DNA of 64,000 nt from Dreissena polymorpha (Eukaryota > Mollusca > Bivalvia > Myida > Dreissenidae): contig NC_068358.1 of the NCBI RefSeq assembly GCF_020536995.1, positions 861,001 through 925,000 on the forward strand, given 5' to 3'. A program made the translations under genes and the position numbers. Under the pieces are notes generated by a model. The model had not been told where the DNA came from. It saw nothing but the letters and a program-made list of their open reading frames with translations, and searched no databases. Below are positions 47,093 to 59,500 of this stretch, in pieces (the stretch's first letter is position 1; every line of letters starts with the position of its first letter).

Positions 47093-47514
47093 CTTTAAAA
47101 AGGAACGAAGTGATTAAATGCTCAATCTTTTTTTCATTGTGAAATTACATGTGAATACATGCATTCAACATAAAAATAAGCATAATAATATAATAACATT
47201 ATAATTAAATATACATTATCAAAACATAATCTTAAGCCATGAATTTCTAAAAATAAAATTGTTCTTTAATTTTATGTAAGAAATTCGATATACGTTATAA
47301 TAATAACAATGTGTCTATGTGAGATGGGAAAATTTGAAAATGAACCAACACTTGACGCATGAAAAACTTGATTTGTTTGGATTATCACGTGTAATTGACG
47401 CAACGAACATATCTCCGTTCATAGCGTAATAATATGCATTTACCATTTTTCCCAATGCTAAATGTGTAAGTCACCCAAACTGCATACGTTATACGAAATA
47501 TATGTTCGCCTTAC
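47093..47514. other. Protease 3' flank or intron, no feature
   Basis: AT-rich sequence between the minisatellite and the exon at 47515. No repeat or gene was recognised. Confidence 0.35.
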
Positions 47515-47560
47515 CGGGTGAAATAGGAGATCGCCGGACACATGCACCATCGATACACCA
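47515..47560 (-). CDS. Protease exon: WC-x-x-G-x-CV end of cysteine-rich region
   Basis: 46 nt, acceptor ttttcag, donor gtaagg, phase 0 in and phase 1 out. It encodes WCIDGACVRRSPISP. WCxxGxCV is the usual close of the ADAMTS disintegrin-like/cysteine-rich segment. Confidence 0.8.
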
Positions 47561-50500
47561 CTGAAAACAAATATAAATACTAGTACATGTTCATGTATTT
47601 ATTATATTAATTAAAATAATAAAAACCTACAGCTTGACGCAGTAGAGTATTCGGACTCAGACACTTTTTGATGTATTGTGTGGCAAGTTGAAATAATAAA
47701 ATCATGACCGTAACAATTAGAATTAGTTGAACAAAAGCCATAACTTTGATTTTGTGAAGAATGTTCAACATTGCACTTATACAACTTTACACCATTACGA
47801 GCAATACAAACGAGCTTGTACCAAATGTGTAAATCAAATGCCTCTATCATACCTTATTTAATGCTGGGTCATCACACGAGGTGCCTTGGTCCGCGGTCTT
47901 TGCGCGGCAGTACCCTGGCCAGGAAGTTTTGCAATGCATGTACTGACAGATTGATGGGTCTGTGGCCGTCTACAAAGAATCACGTACTTGCAATATATAT
48001 ATATTTAGCCGCTTTCTTGTTTGATTGAATTTCTGCATTTTGTCGTTTCGAACAATTTTTGAGTCATTTTCCGCCCGTTAGTTTACCTACATACACTTTA
48101 TTACCTGTTAGGGGACGGTTGAACCAAAACAGGTAAGATTGCAAAAAATCAATGAAACTAAGCAAAAAAATCAATGAAACTAAATATACAAGGCATTGAA
48201 TAGTTTCATAACCAAAGCTTTAATTACTAACCCATCCACACCCAAGTCCGGATTCATTGCCAAAAATCTTCTTGCACTGTTCGTCCGCGGTTTGTTGTTC
48301 TCCTGGCAATCGTGAGACGAAGATGTTCAACTCGTCGCCATTGTAGTAATCCCCTCTGTCAAGCAAGCAATTCTTTCTGCAATTTATATGTAATAAATTT
48401 ATCAATTAAAATGCAACTATGATGCGGCTATCCAAATTTACAATTATATAATGATATCATATTTGCAAATTATAATTACAAACGTAACAGTAGTAGTTCA
48501 AAACAGTTAGAGTAATATATTAGGAATCAGAAATAAAATAACATGCATAGGAAATATATTTTTATTTTATTAAATGACATATTTTCTATCACAATTAGAG
48601 GTCAATTCAGTTATACCTATATCGCTACGTTAATGCATAGTACTTACGCGTTATCTCAAAGATTTATTTTACAATCGGTCCCAAGATTGTACAAGGCGCG
48701 AGCTTTTTATTAAAGAAATCAAAGGGATTCATGGGTTAACCCTGGAAACTGCATATATTAGATCTTTACAGTATAAGTTTAGCCCCACGGCGTTCTTTAT
48801 CCCGTAATGTTTTTTTTTAAAGAAACCAACGGCACGCTCAGGACTTTTAAACCATCATAAATTAATAACATACTTGGCGATTGATATATATTATTATCAT
48901 TATACCTCACTTGGAATGGCAAATTTCCAAATTACAATCATTGCATTATTTGTAACATGCCATGATGCTGGACGTTGGAAAATTATAATAACATCACAGG
49001 CATCGGTCGGGGTAGGTTAATACTTCCGCATCGAAGAGCAATGTCCACCTCGGACTTCATCATCGTTGATATTATTCCCATCAAATTCCCATCAGGGTGG
49101 AAACATTAATAATAGATCTCACCTGATATTTATATAGTATAGCTAGCGCGGGGGTGGGTGAGGGGGGCTATAAAGAAGCATGGAATATTTAACAATTCTA
49201 ATCAAGATAATAATCGGGAGGCTATTATTTAAAACGTACAGAGCAAATCAATTATGATGAGCGCATGAATTTCACATACAATCTAAAAGTTCAACTTGTT
49301 TTGTATTAACCATGTTTGTGATGTATATTAAAATAAATTACACATGTATCATTCGTAATAAAGTAAAGAGTATTTCCACCTCGACCGTCGACCTCGGTAA
49401 ATCGTCAATCGCATTGGAGGTCAAGTTGCTATCAAAATACGTTTACTATTATTGTATTTATTACGACTTATTATCAATATAAAGACCAATTAAATACTAA
49501 TTTTGTCAACCAACCCGTCCTTATCAAGGCTCTGGATAAAATCTTTAAACTGCTTGACAGAGCATGGCGAAAAGCGCCAGGGATTCTGTGTAAAGGGCTC
49601 TCCATGGTAGATCTGGTTCACCCCGGATGTCATAATGAACTTGGAGGAAGCTGGGCATGCGGCGGTCACTTCGTAATCAGTGTTGCCATCGTGGCCAGCG
49701 CCGAGACTGGAACGCAGGTCTAGCAGGTTAACAAGTACATCACCGAAGATCGGTTAGCGGGAAAATGAAACTTATAGAGAATTTAAATGCATTTTATATT
49801 AAAGTAAATTAAATTGTATTTGCCTAATGTCACATTAAATATCTGTAACGTAAGTCCTTCAAAAAGATTGAAGTCACAACCTTCAAGCGCTTTGCGTCAA
49901 TCACCTATCGATTTAAAAACAAGTTAAATAACTAAAAATTGTGTACCGAACGTATAGACGTTGTATAATTCTATTGCTAGGCAGTTAACATAAGTATTCA
50001 TATATCTCAAATCCACAAAAAAGTTACGTTAATAGATACATTCATAGCAATAATTACCTTGCAATATTAAATAATACACGCATGTCTTTAGATTAACTGA
50101 CATGTAGCGTGAAATAAATAACCATTTGCAAGAACAGACGTTTCTAAACAGTATTTTTATGCCGTTCAAAAATCCAGTCTTATAAAAAATAGACGCTTGT
50201 AAGGTAATTTTGGAAAATGGTTTGTATGCAACTGTCAATCAGCCATTGATTAAGTGGCGAGCAGTGAATTATTGTATTTGCCAAATCGACTTTATCAAAT
50301 AAACATTCGCTGACCGAGTGCTTTAATATCTTAGGATTACAATGCAGTCATAAAACTGGGTTAACGACAATATAAAAACAACTTCTGATTGGCATTTTTA
50401 CCGCGCAGTCTTGAATAATTTCCAGCTGAACGTGTAGTTTATTAAGGCAAAACGCTATTGATGTCTTTATACTAACTTGTGTCCCAGTTCATGGGCGGCC

Positions 50501-53500
50501 ACTGATATGGTGGTAAAGAGGCTGACGATTACTTCATTGACTGACACTCGATTGTTATAGCACGCGCTACTTGAATAGGTGATGCCAATCACCCCAGTGT
50601 TAGAGACATCTCCCTTGGCGTAGAGGTCATACCTGGACATGACCAAGAAAACATGTCTTTCACGTTTATGATGCGGCGAGTAATCGTTTCGGGTTTTATT
50701 TATACTAGAACTCAGCGTAATTCATGATATCCAACTGTCTTCGCACTAATTTTAAATGCACGAAAGTCCAAAAAGTGATTTTGAGAAAAAGTGATTTTGA
50801 GAAAATCGCTTCTAAAGTTTTGAAATAACACACCATGTATTATAAAACAAGATATCTTCATGAAATTTTGACAGTGGGTTGAGATGTATGCAATCTATCA
50901 ATTTGCAAAATTTAAAGACAATTGCTTTTAAAATAAAAAAAAAGTTATTTTAATACATATTTTTTTCTTAATCTGTCGATTTGTACAATTTTTTTACTTT
51001 AGAATTAAGGCGACGAACTGTACAAAGTCATGTTGAAACGAGCAATCGTCATCTGGGATAGAACAATAACTGGGGATTTCCTATCTGCGAGGTTTATCAT
51101 TTTAGTTCCAGTAAAAAATATTATGGCTAGTAATCATTTGGCGATTTTCATACATTTCAACCGGTTCTTAATTTCCGAATTTATTTAATACTTTTCGATA
51201 TACGGATATTAAGATTTGGATATTCTTGCTCACTATATATTACGACAAAGGAAGTAAAAATGACACAACGAGCAATTGTGGCTGAGTTTAACCGTAATAA
51301 AATTAAATATGAAAACACATCCCCTGTACACTTATACAATAACAAAAGTTTCTCACCATGTGAAAACCATGACGTGATCATTGTCTGGAAGACCCGACAG
51401 GTTACTCAGCCACGACGGTAGAGAAGATAAGTAGACGCTGCTGTCAACATATTCATATTCGTAGCCGACAAACGTTTTAATCTTTGTCGACGGAGGTAGC
51501 GGATTTGTGGAGTCGATAGTCTAGTAAAAGTTCATTCAACAATTATGGGAAATAGCGCAATAATTAAACTTTCCGCTTAATCATTTTAACCAGCTATTTT
51601 AATAGATATATGTGCCATTTCTAATTTATACTCTATATAATGGCAAAACTTAAAATGAAGTTGTTTTTTCACGATTTTTCTTGAATGAAAACGAAAAAAA
51701 TAAAATGACTCATCATCTTATTCAAGCTTACATTATGCGAAGGTCTTTAAACTAATGATTTGAATATACTTGTGTTTGATATTCAAGAACGTTTAACTAT
51801 TTATTAAAATTTTCTAAGTTCCATGAATGATTTTATAACGAGTTTTACAAAGGCCAATCCGTGAACTCAAACATGGACTCGCAAATATTTAAACGTATTA
51901 CCAGCACGTCATGTCCTAGTAAACACTCACAAATTTCATATTTCGTCACTATTTACAAAATGACATACAAGCAGCCATTTTGTAGTTTTAAAACTTTTAA
52001 AACCATAATCGTAGTAATGGTTTTGTTCACAAACAGCCGTCTTTGGTTATAGATATTTTTGTAATTTTATAGCAAGCCCTTGTAGCACAACATTCTATTA
52101 TGGGGGTGAAAATGCCAATAGTAAGATTGTGCGTATGCAGTTATTAATCAATCGTAACATTTTGTTCTATTGTACAGTATTGTAATGCTGACACTTACAT
52201 TAAACTACCATTTTTTTCAGGTACAACAAAGACCTTACCAAATAGTGACGAGGGAGTCGTATAACATTTAATAATTATTTGACCAAGTAACGTGATCGCC
52301 GTTACGTGTAACGAAACAATTGTCACGAATCTTATAACAAACCCGATTAATAATTCATAACAAAACAATGAACAAAATGATGACGAAATTCGCATCGAAT
52401 GCGCTCATATGAATGGTGAAATCGACATGGCTAGAATCATACATCGCATCAGCCAAATGATAGGGATTTACTAGTGACATAATGTCAAGTACGTTATTAA
52501 GTACGTCACTGCAAAAACAAGCTAAATGACATACCTTGTACAGCAGGAAGGCAGTAACCGTAACGTAAATGTTCAGTTCGTTAGAATCAATACTTTCATA
52601 TCGCAAGCTAACCTGGAATACAAATATGAAAGCATGCCGAATGCCACATTTGGAACTGTTTATTTAATTTACGGATACTTTGCGATAAAAAAGTGTAAGG
52701 TAATTTGCGGAAAGTTTCGAAATAAGAATTTGTAGAAACATATAATTGTGTTGTTTTATTTAAATACTCATGTAATTACTAAGTACGTAACGATGTAACT
52801 CAGTAAATCGATACATATATCAATGGTGAAATCATTTGCTGGAATAAAACCAGATAAGCGCATTTGACAATAATAAGATATTCGTACAATGACATTGTTT
52901 TAATACATTACAACGTACGCCATTTATTATCTGCGAGAAATGTTCCCGAAGTTTGTACTCTGTCGCCGCATCTCGGGACATTTCGCCAGTAGCCGCCGTG
53001 TCCGTGTAAAATCTAAAGAAATACGAACAAATTTGTAGCAAGACAAAAGCTTTTACAGCCAATCAGTCTTACCCAAGTTTTGACCTATTGACACAGTCAA
53101 ACAAACAATTACATTTGCCAATTTGAGAGATATCCTACCAGCTATTGGGATACTATGTTTTGTTTTTCTTTATGATTGGGAAACAATGTTTAAACCTGAC
53201 CTATATCTTATTTTGTTTACTGTTGAAACTTCATAACTCTTACTATTCATTAAATTAAGTTATTAACCCAAAGATCTATCGATATGCATCTATATTGCCC
53301 TCATTAATATATTTTCGTTAAATGGGGCGATGTTTGAATATTACTAAATTCGAATAAAAATGCAACGCTAAATTAGTTTTACCCTCAGGAAGAACAACGG
53401 TGAAAGTGTTCGTACATGTTATATGTCCACGTTCCAAAAACAGCCATGGGCCTAATGGTTTTTATTCTTGGTGTAAACAATATTTGCATTTACGTTTTTA

Positions 53501-56500
53501 GGCTGAATTGTTTAGTTTAAACCCATTATTTAACTGTGAATAAAACAACATATATTATACTTTTGACTGCTTTTATCATGGTCTAAAATATACATAGCGT
53601 TGATTTCCCAAGCGGGATATTGTAAATTTGACCATACGCTCGCAGGTCATTCTAAGTTAAAAATGCGCGATTGTAATTAAGAGACGCGAAACGATAAATG
53701 ATTGTTTTTATGACTATGCATCATTTACATTAAGACGCGAATCAATTACCAAAACATAATTTGAAAATTAATTTCGGAGCGCAAGTCATTCTAACAGAAC
53801 TGTTTTACTCATCAGATTTATTTTTACCACACATAACACTGTATGGCTCGAGTAGATATATGTATAGTTTATCATATTCTAAATCTGAGGACGCCGACTA
53901 TATTCTTTTTAAGATTCTTGTTAATGATATTTCTTGTTATATTCCAACGTTATAGAATTTTCAAGGTTTTATGAGAAGTGTGAAATGTTATGGCAGTCGA
54001 CAACTTACTTCTGCCACAAAGGTGGGTCAATAGCCACCACTACCTCGACTGCGTAGACTTCGTTCTGCCGTTTTTGTCTCATTTTCTGTAAACACATCGT
54101 TTGCAAATGTTATCTCAAATGAAATATGTTGGTAACTTATTTAAAGTTACGTCAGTGCGGTTGGCTATAGCTTACACTACCGCAAAATTGAGCAAATATC
54201 AATGATCGTGGTATTACGGTGTTATGTACAATTAGGAGGAATTGTTAAATATTGTTTCAAAATCAAGTTTTTGAAAAAAAAGTATGTGTTCTACCTCTAG
54301 TGGTGCCTTTGAATGTAAATTCTCCAGGGTGCGTCTAAAATTCGCTAGATCTGCAGGCAAAATAAAATCGATATTTATACGCATAAAATATATGGTGCTG
54401 ATATTCATCTTCACGCCGGGTATGCGAATACTTCGTTTACGGATGGCACTTCACTTACAGAGAACAACAAACGCCACGCGCGAGAGGTGAGTTCTTCAGC
54501 TTTTTTGTATTTATGTTCTGTTTATTTGGTTTTTAGACACAGAACATTGTTTGGGTGATTAATGGTATAGCACTTCGTATTGCGAAGAAAGAAATTCGCG
54601 GAAAAACGGTGAATTATTTAAAAAAAAACGATAAAATTTCATCGATAATCAGCATGAATTGAATGATCAGTACATATTTAAACAAAATAAACATACTTGG
54701 AAATAAATCAAGAACGTGCTTACTATTCGAAATAAAAGATCAATATATCCAGTAATGTTACAACATGTTACATTTTAGTTTACTCATGTATTTGAGAAAA
54801 TTCAAATGTTTTAAGAGTCGCATGCACATTTTTCATCTGCACTTCGTTTACCGATCAACTAAAAAACAATGGCACTTCGTTTCCTGACATCTAGACACTT
54901 TTTTCCAGATATAGCACACTCGTATTTTTTGAATCAAAAATGCAGAATTCGCTGTGGAATACTGTTAAAGTAAGCAGGCAATAAATAAAAATGTATGTAC
55001 TTAGTACGCAAATAAAAAACGAATAAACGAAGCATGTTCTTATCCCTTTGAAATATGATTATGATTTGGTATAAATGTGAAAGATAAATGTTAAACAAAT
55101 TGGATATGTCTAATGAGTAAAATCTATATGACCATATATTTTAAATTACGTTCTAAGCGGTTGATCTAAAGCATTTATCTTTATGTCCAAATGAAGGTAC
55201 TAAGGCTATTTTCTTTTATATTAGATAGCATGTCATGAATAATCACTCTGCTTAAACTGCCTCTCAGAGATTAATATCAGCAGCGATGCAGGTTCGAAAT
55301 TCTATTGGAACTTTTTGGCTCAATGCCAATAAACGAAAATAGCAATAAAAGAACGGGCGGAGTTGATTTAATCACACGATAGTGGTGTAAAATTATGCAT
55401 ATCCGTCTTTGTTTTAATATAAACACAACACATGCTGCATATGAAGTTCTATCCAATATAGCACCCTAAACTTCGTTTGTGTGGGTATACTAAGTACTTA
55501 CTCCATAATATGACATTTAAACATTTTATGTACGCATTCCTTTTTTTCCAGAATCAGTTGATTTTACGATTTAATTTTAACCGTGATTCTTAAAACTCAA
55601 CCAATACAGTGATTTAGGGTCAGGTGAATCGCACTTCGAGCAAACGTTAGCGTTGCGTAAAGGGAAGTGCTCCCTATAAGCAGGGCTCAAAATACATGGA
55701 GTTTTACCATTCTCTTTTTAATTTTGTTGCTACGCATAAGTATCGTCTTGATGATGCGATTCAAATAAGCACAACCGACATAGGATTTTATGAAGAACAA
55801 ATGTGTATTTGCGTCATAAAGACCCCTTCACTACCGTTATCTATAGCCCTGCTATAAGTAAAATTAAACACGATTGTGTTGATTCGCATTATCCGTACAC
55901 ATTTATTTAATAATAAATATTATCTTATTTGAAAATTGCAATTATAATAAACATAGTATAAATTAATAGTCATGTGATTTTTGAAAAATATATTTTACAA
56001 ATGTTTCGTATGAATAGCCATAATATAAATAAATGCATTTGAGGTAGAAGATAAAACTCAGTTATTAGAGTGCCCGCTTTGTTGGAAGTCTCCGTAATCT
56101 GAAGTGCCCTTTATCGGTAAACAAAGTGGCTGCAACTTTATGTATGCCACCTATTACAAAACGTACTATCTTTGTTTATATTTCATTGAATGCTATCAAA
56201 ATTTCAGTATTTGAAGCACAGTGATTACTCTACATGCTGGAATAGCAAAAAATATCTTGCAATAATTCTAAGTAGTTTTATTTTGTTAAAATGTTTACTG
56301 TTCATCCAGTTTATGCTGTTTTACGATCAAATTTTCTATTTTTTGGGCAAAACTGTTCCATTCTTCCGTGAAATTGTGTATTCCCAATACAAAAGGATAC
56401 ACCATTTATCAACTCGACCATGTGTCTTGTCTTAAAAACTAATCTTTAGGATATAACTTTAAATAAAACAGAGGAACTTACCTCTAGCGCGTGGCGTTTG

Positions 56501-59500
56501 TTGTTCTCTGTTAGTGAAGTGCCATCCGTAAACGAAGTATTCGCATACCCGGCGTGATCTTGCTAAATTATTTTGCAGGAAAGTACATGTATACATAAGG
56601 CACACCATAACCTTAAAGCCATTGATGTTATTTATGCCTATGTCACTATAACTGTTTTGTTGATAGTTTTTCTCAATATATATGTATTTATTATCGTTGT
56701 GTGAATGAATAAACTGGTTATACAGGTTTTTGAAGGTGATATATGTCCAATGGTGCGGAAATCAAGATTTCCTCGTGCACATATTTTTAGGTTTAGTCAT
56801 TCGACAGGCAAGCAGGGTATAGCGAAGACTTGATTTAAATCGTTTTATTTATTTATGCTCTGTATGTGTGTTGATGCTTATATTATGTTTTATGTGTTTC
56901 AGTGAGTTTTATGAGAGCAGACGGATGACTGACTTGAGATAGAAAGGGGCATTGGTTCCGGACATTTTACTATGGGATTTACATGGTTTTCTAAAAAGAA
57001 TACTTAACGTTTACGATTTAGTAACAGCTGATTATTTGTAGATTTCTCTAAAATTAGCGGTTTCAGGAGGTGATGAATGCACTTAGACACCAGTCTTGAG
57101 CCATGGGTTCTCATACGTCCCCCTGCCATTAAAAGAAAAATGAAAAATGAGCAGTAGGGTTGCGTATCCCGCTCGCGGTTACACCTGAATCGTTCGTTAC
57201 CACCGATTATTGTTTGGGGTGTATGTGAAGTCATGTGCACTTCTTTAAATTGATGGTAATGAATAAATATTGTAATTATCTCAGCTGCTTTAATCAAAAC
57301 TAATGCTTCACTAAATGTACTTTTCGCAAATAGGCGTTGTGGATGGGCATCGGCGACGGACGGGCGGTTGTAAGGGCCGTGGCGTCCTTGGTTGGGCTTG
57401 TGATTTTGAATTGTGTTGTTAAATTGTGAAATTGTATGATTTTGAGTTTAGGCTTGACGTTTGATGGGTATTAATAATATTCAATTATTCACATGTTACG
57501 CATGAGCATGTTTAATGATACGTATAACGACGTGTTCTACAGAATGGATTTAGTATCGTTTCAGTTCTTAAATATATGAGAAGAATGTCGCAACGTTTAC
57601 TGACGTTTCGAGACTCTTCAACTGAGCGGTGCCATTGGGGTCGATATCTGTTGCTCATTGAACACATACGATTGTCAGAAGATTTGTTTCTTGCATTTAT
57701 GTGTAGAAATCCCTGTCAGATACAAACACCCACTCCGTGCGTGTGTTTCAAGAAATAAAATACCCTGCTTGTCATGACACCTAAACAAATGTGTTTGTTT
57801 TTATTCTAAATGGTTAGAGGATAAATAATTTATGTTTGTCATAAAATGTAATGGAATATAAAACATAAGTACAATTATTGAGTTCATTGTAGCCTTTAGA
57901 GACATCATTTCCTCGGTTTAATAGGTAGAATATCTTTATCTGATGGTAATTTTAATAGACAAAGATGCATTTGGAAACTTATTAAGTAGCTAAATATCGA
58001 AACATTATTTTAAAGGCGTCAATAAACGTTTTATACAACAACACTCCCATATGAATTTACCTTACTTACCATTTTAAGTAAATTGAATGCGTACTGATGA
58101 CAATTGTAAAATGCACAGTTACCTATCTTTAAATCTTTGTCGTAGTCGTCAACACTTTCAGACTCACTCTTCCCATTGTCATTGCCACTTTCTTTGCTTT
58201 TCAAAGCATCTTGGTCAGGAGGTATTCTTTCATCGTCATCACCGCCTACACGAGAACCATTTTACATAATGTTGAACAGGAGCAAAGAATTAGGGTGTTT
58301 GATTGATAATAGCAAGATTTGATAGCAATAATAAGTATCTGCACCATTATCGTATACTTTGTAAAAAAAATAAAACAAACTTATAGAAAATTATGAAATT
58401 CAATCATGCGGATTTATAAAATTGTGTACTTTGTTTGTTTTTGGAAAAGAACAGCCATTAACGACAACGTATAAAAGCTCTGTTTGTATGGTGTGCAGTT
58501 ACGAATTACTCTACTAATTCGATGGTCAGTAATGATAGGTGCATGAACATTTGACTCCTGTGCGGTTCTATGATAAATATTATGTACGACAATGTTTGGT
58601 TAACAGCTCACAACAAATCATACGTTACCATGACCTTGGCCTCTCTGATCGCGCACCAGATCGCTGACACGTGTCATGATGTGAGGAGAGAGGCGCGTGC
58701 CTTCGAGGACTCTCGTGCTTAACGTGTCATCGGCAGGCCTTATCTCGTAAGCCACATCGTTATGTTCGAGACTTCCAGTCTGATGATAAGGTAGTATATG
58801 ATAAGATAGTTATAAAGCATAAACCCCAAAATAGAAATTTTATACTAATATTTTTACTGGCGAATACAATTGTTTTATTTCTTTTATAAATGGTTTAAAA
58901 TGAAATCCAAACAATTTTAGTCTAATGCCAAACGCAGTTTATAAGAATCAGATCGAAGTTTTATAATTTATTTTTTTATGATTTTTTATCAACATGACAA
59001 GTCCTTTTTTATACATGTTCGAATCGCATCATTTCAAGGACGCGTGTTTCATAGAATATTGATTCAATGCCAATACGCACTATCAATAAAGCTGTATTGC
59101 TTTATTACATATACACGTGTATGATTAGCTTTTCTGTAAATTATTATATCAACATAATAAAATAAATATATATGTCAGAGTTATGCAATTAACTTTGCCA
59201 AACACCGAGTTGCATAAGAAGCGAAAATTACGGAATACCGTTACACATTAAAATCCAGAGGGCGACACTGCGATAGTGCGATAGTACGATGGCGACAATG
59301 CGACAATACGATGACGACAGTGCGACAATACGATGGCGACAGTGCGATAGTACGATGGCGACAATGCGATATTACGATGACGACAGTACGATAACGCGAT
59401 GGTACGATTGCGACAATGCGATCATACGATGACGACAGTGCGACAATACGATGGCGACAGTGCGATAGTATGATGGCGAAAACGCGACAATGCGATAGTG

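Noticed and set aside
41241-47142. Open reading frames of up to 522 (minus) and 504 (plus) codons, rich in His/Asn/Thr or Val/Gly/Trp
   Set aside because: They are frame readings of a 15-bp tandem repeat. A period divisible by three keeps all frames open without selection, and the frame changes between blocks.
22964-56556. Calling the two CAC-ended elements Transib or RAG-like transposons
   Set aside because: Only CAC and the 5-bp duplication agree. The heptamer consensus is not met and no transposase is present, so I keep them unclassified.
57335-57405. GC-rich patch reading KPNQGRHGPYNRPSVADAH on the minus strand, as the missing protease exon
   Set aside because: The possible acceptor and donor phases do not fit between the exons at 58123 and 54085.
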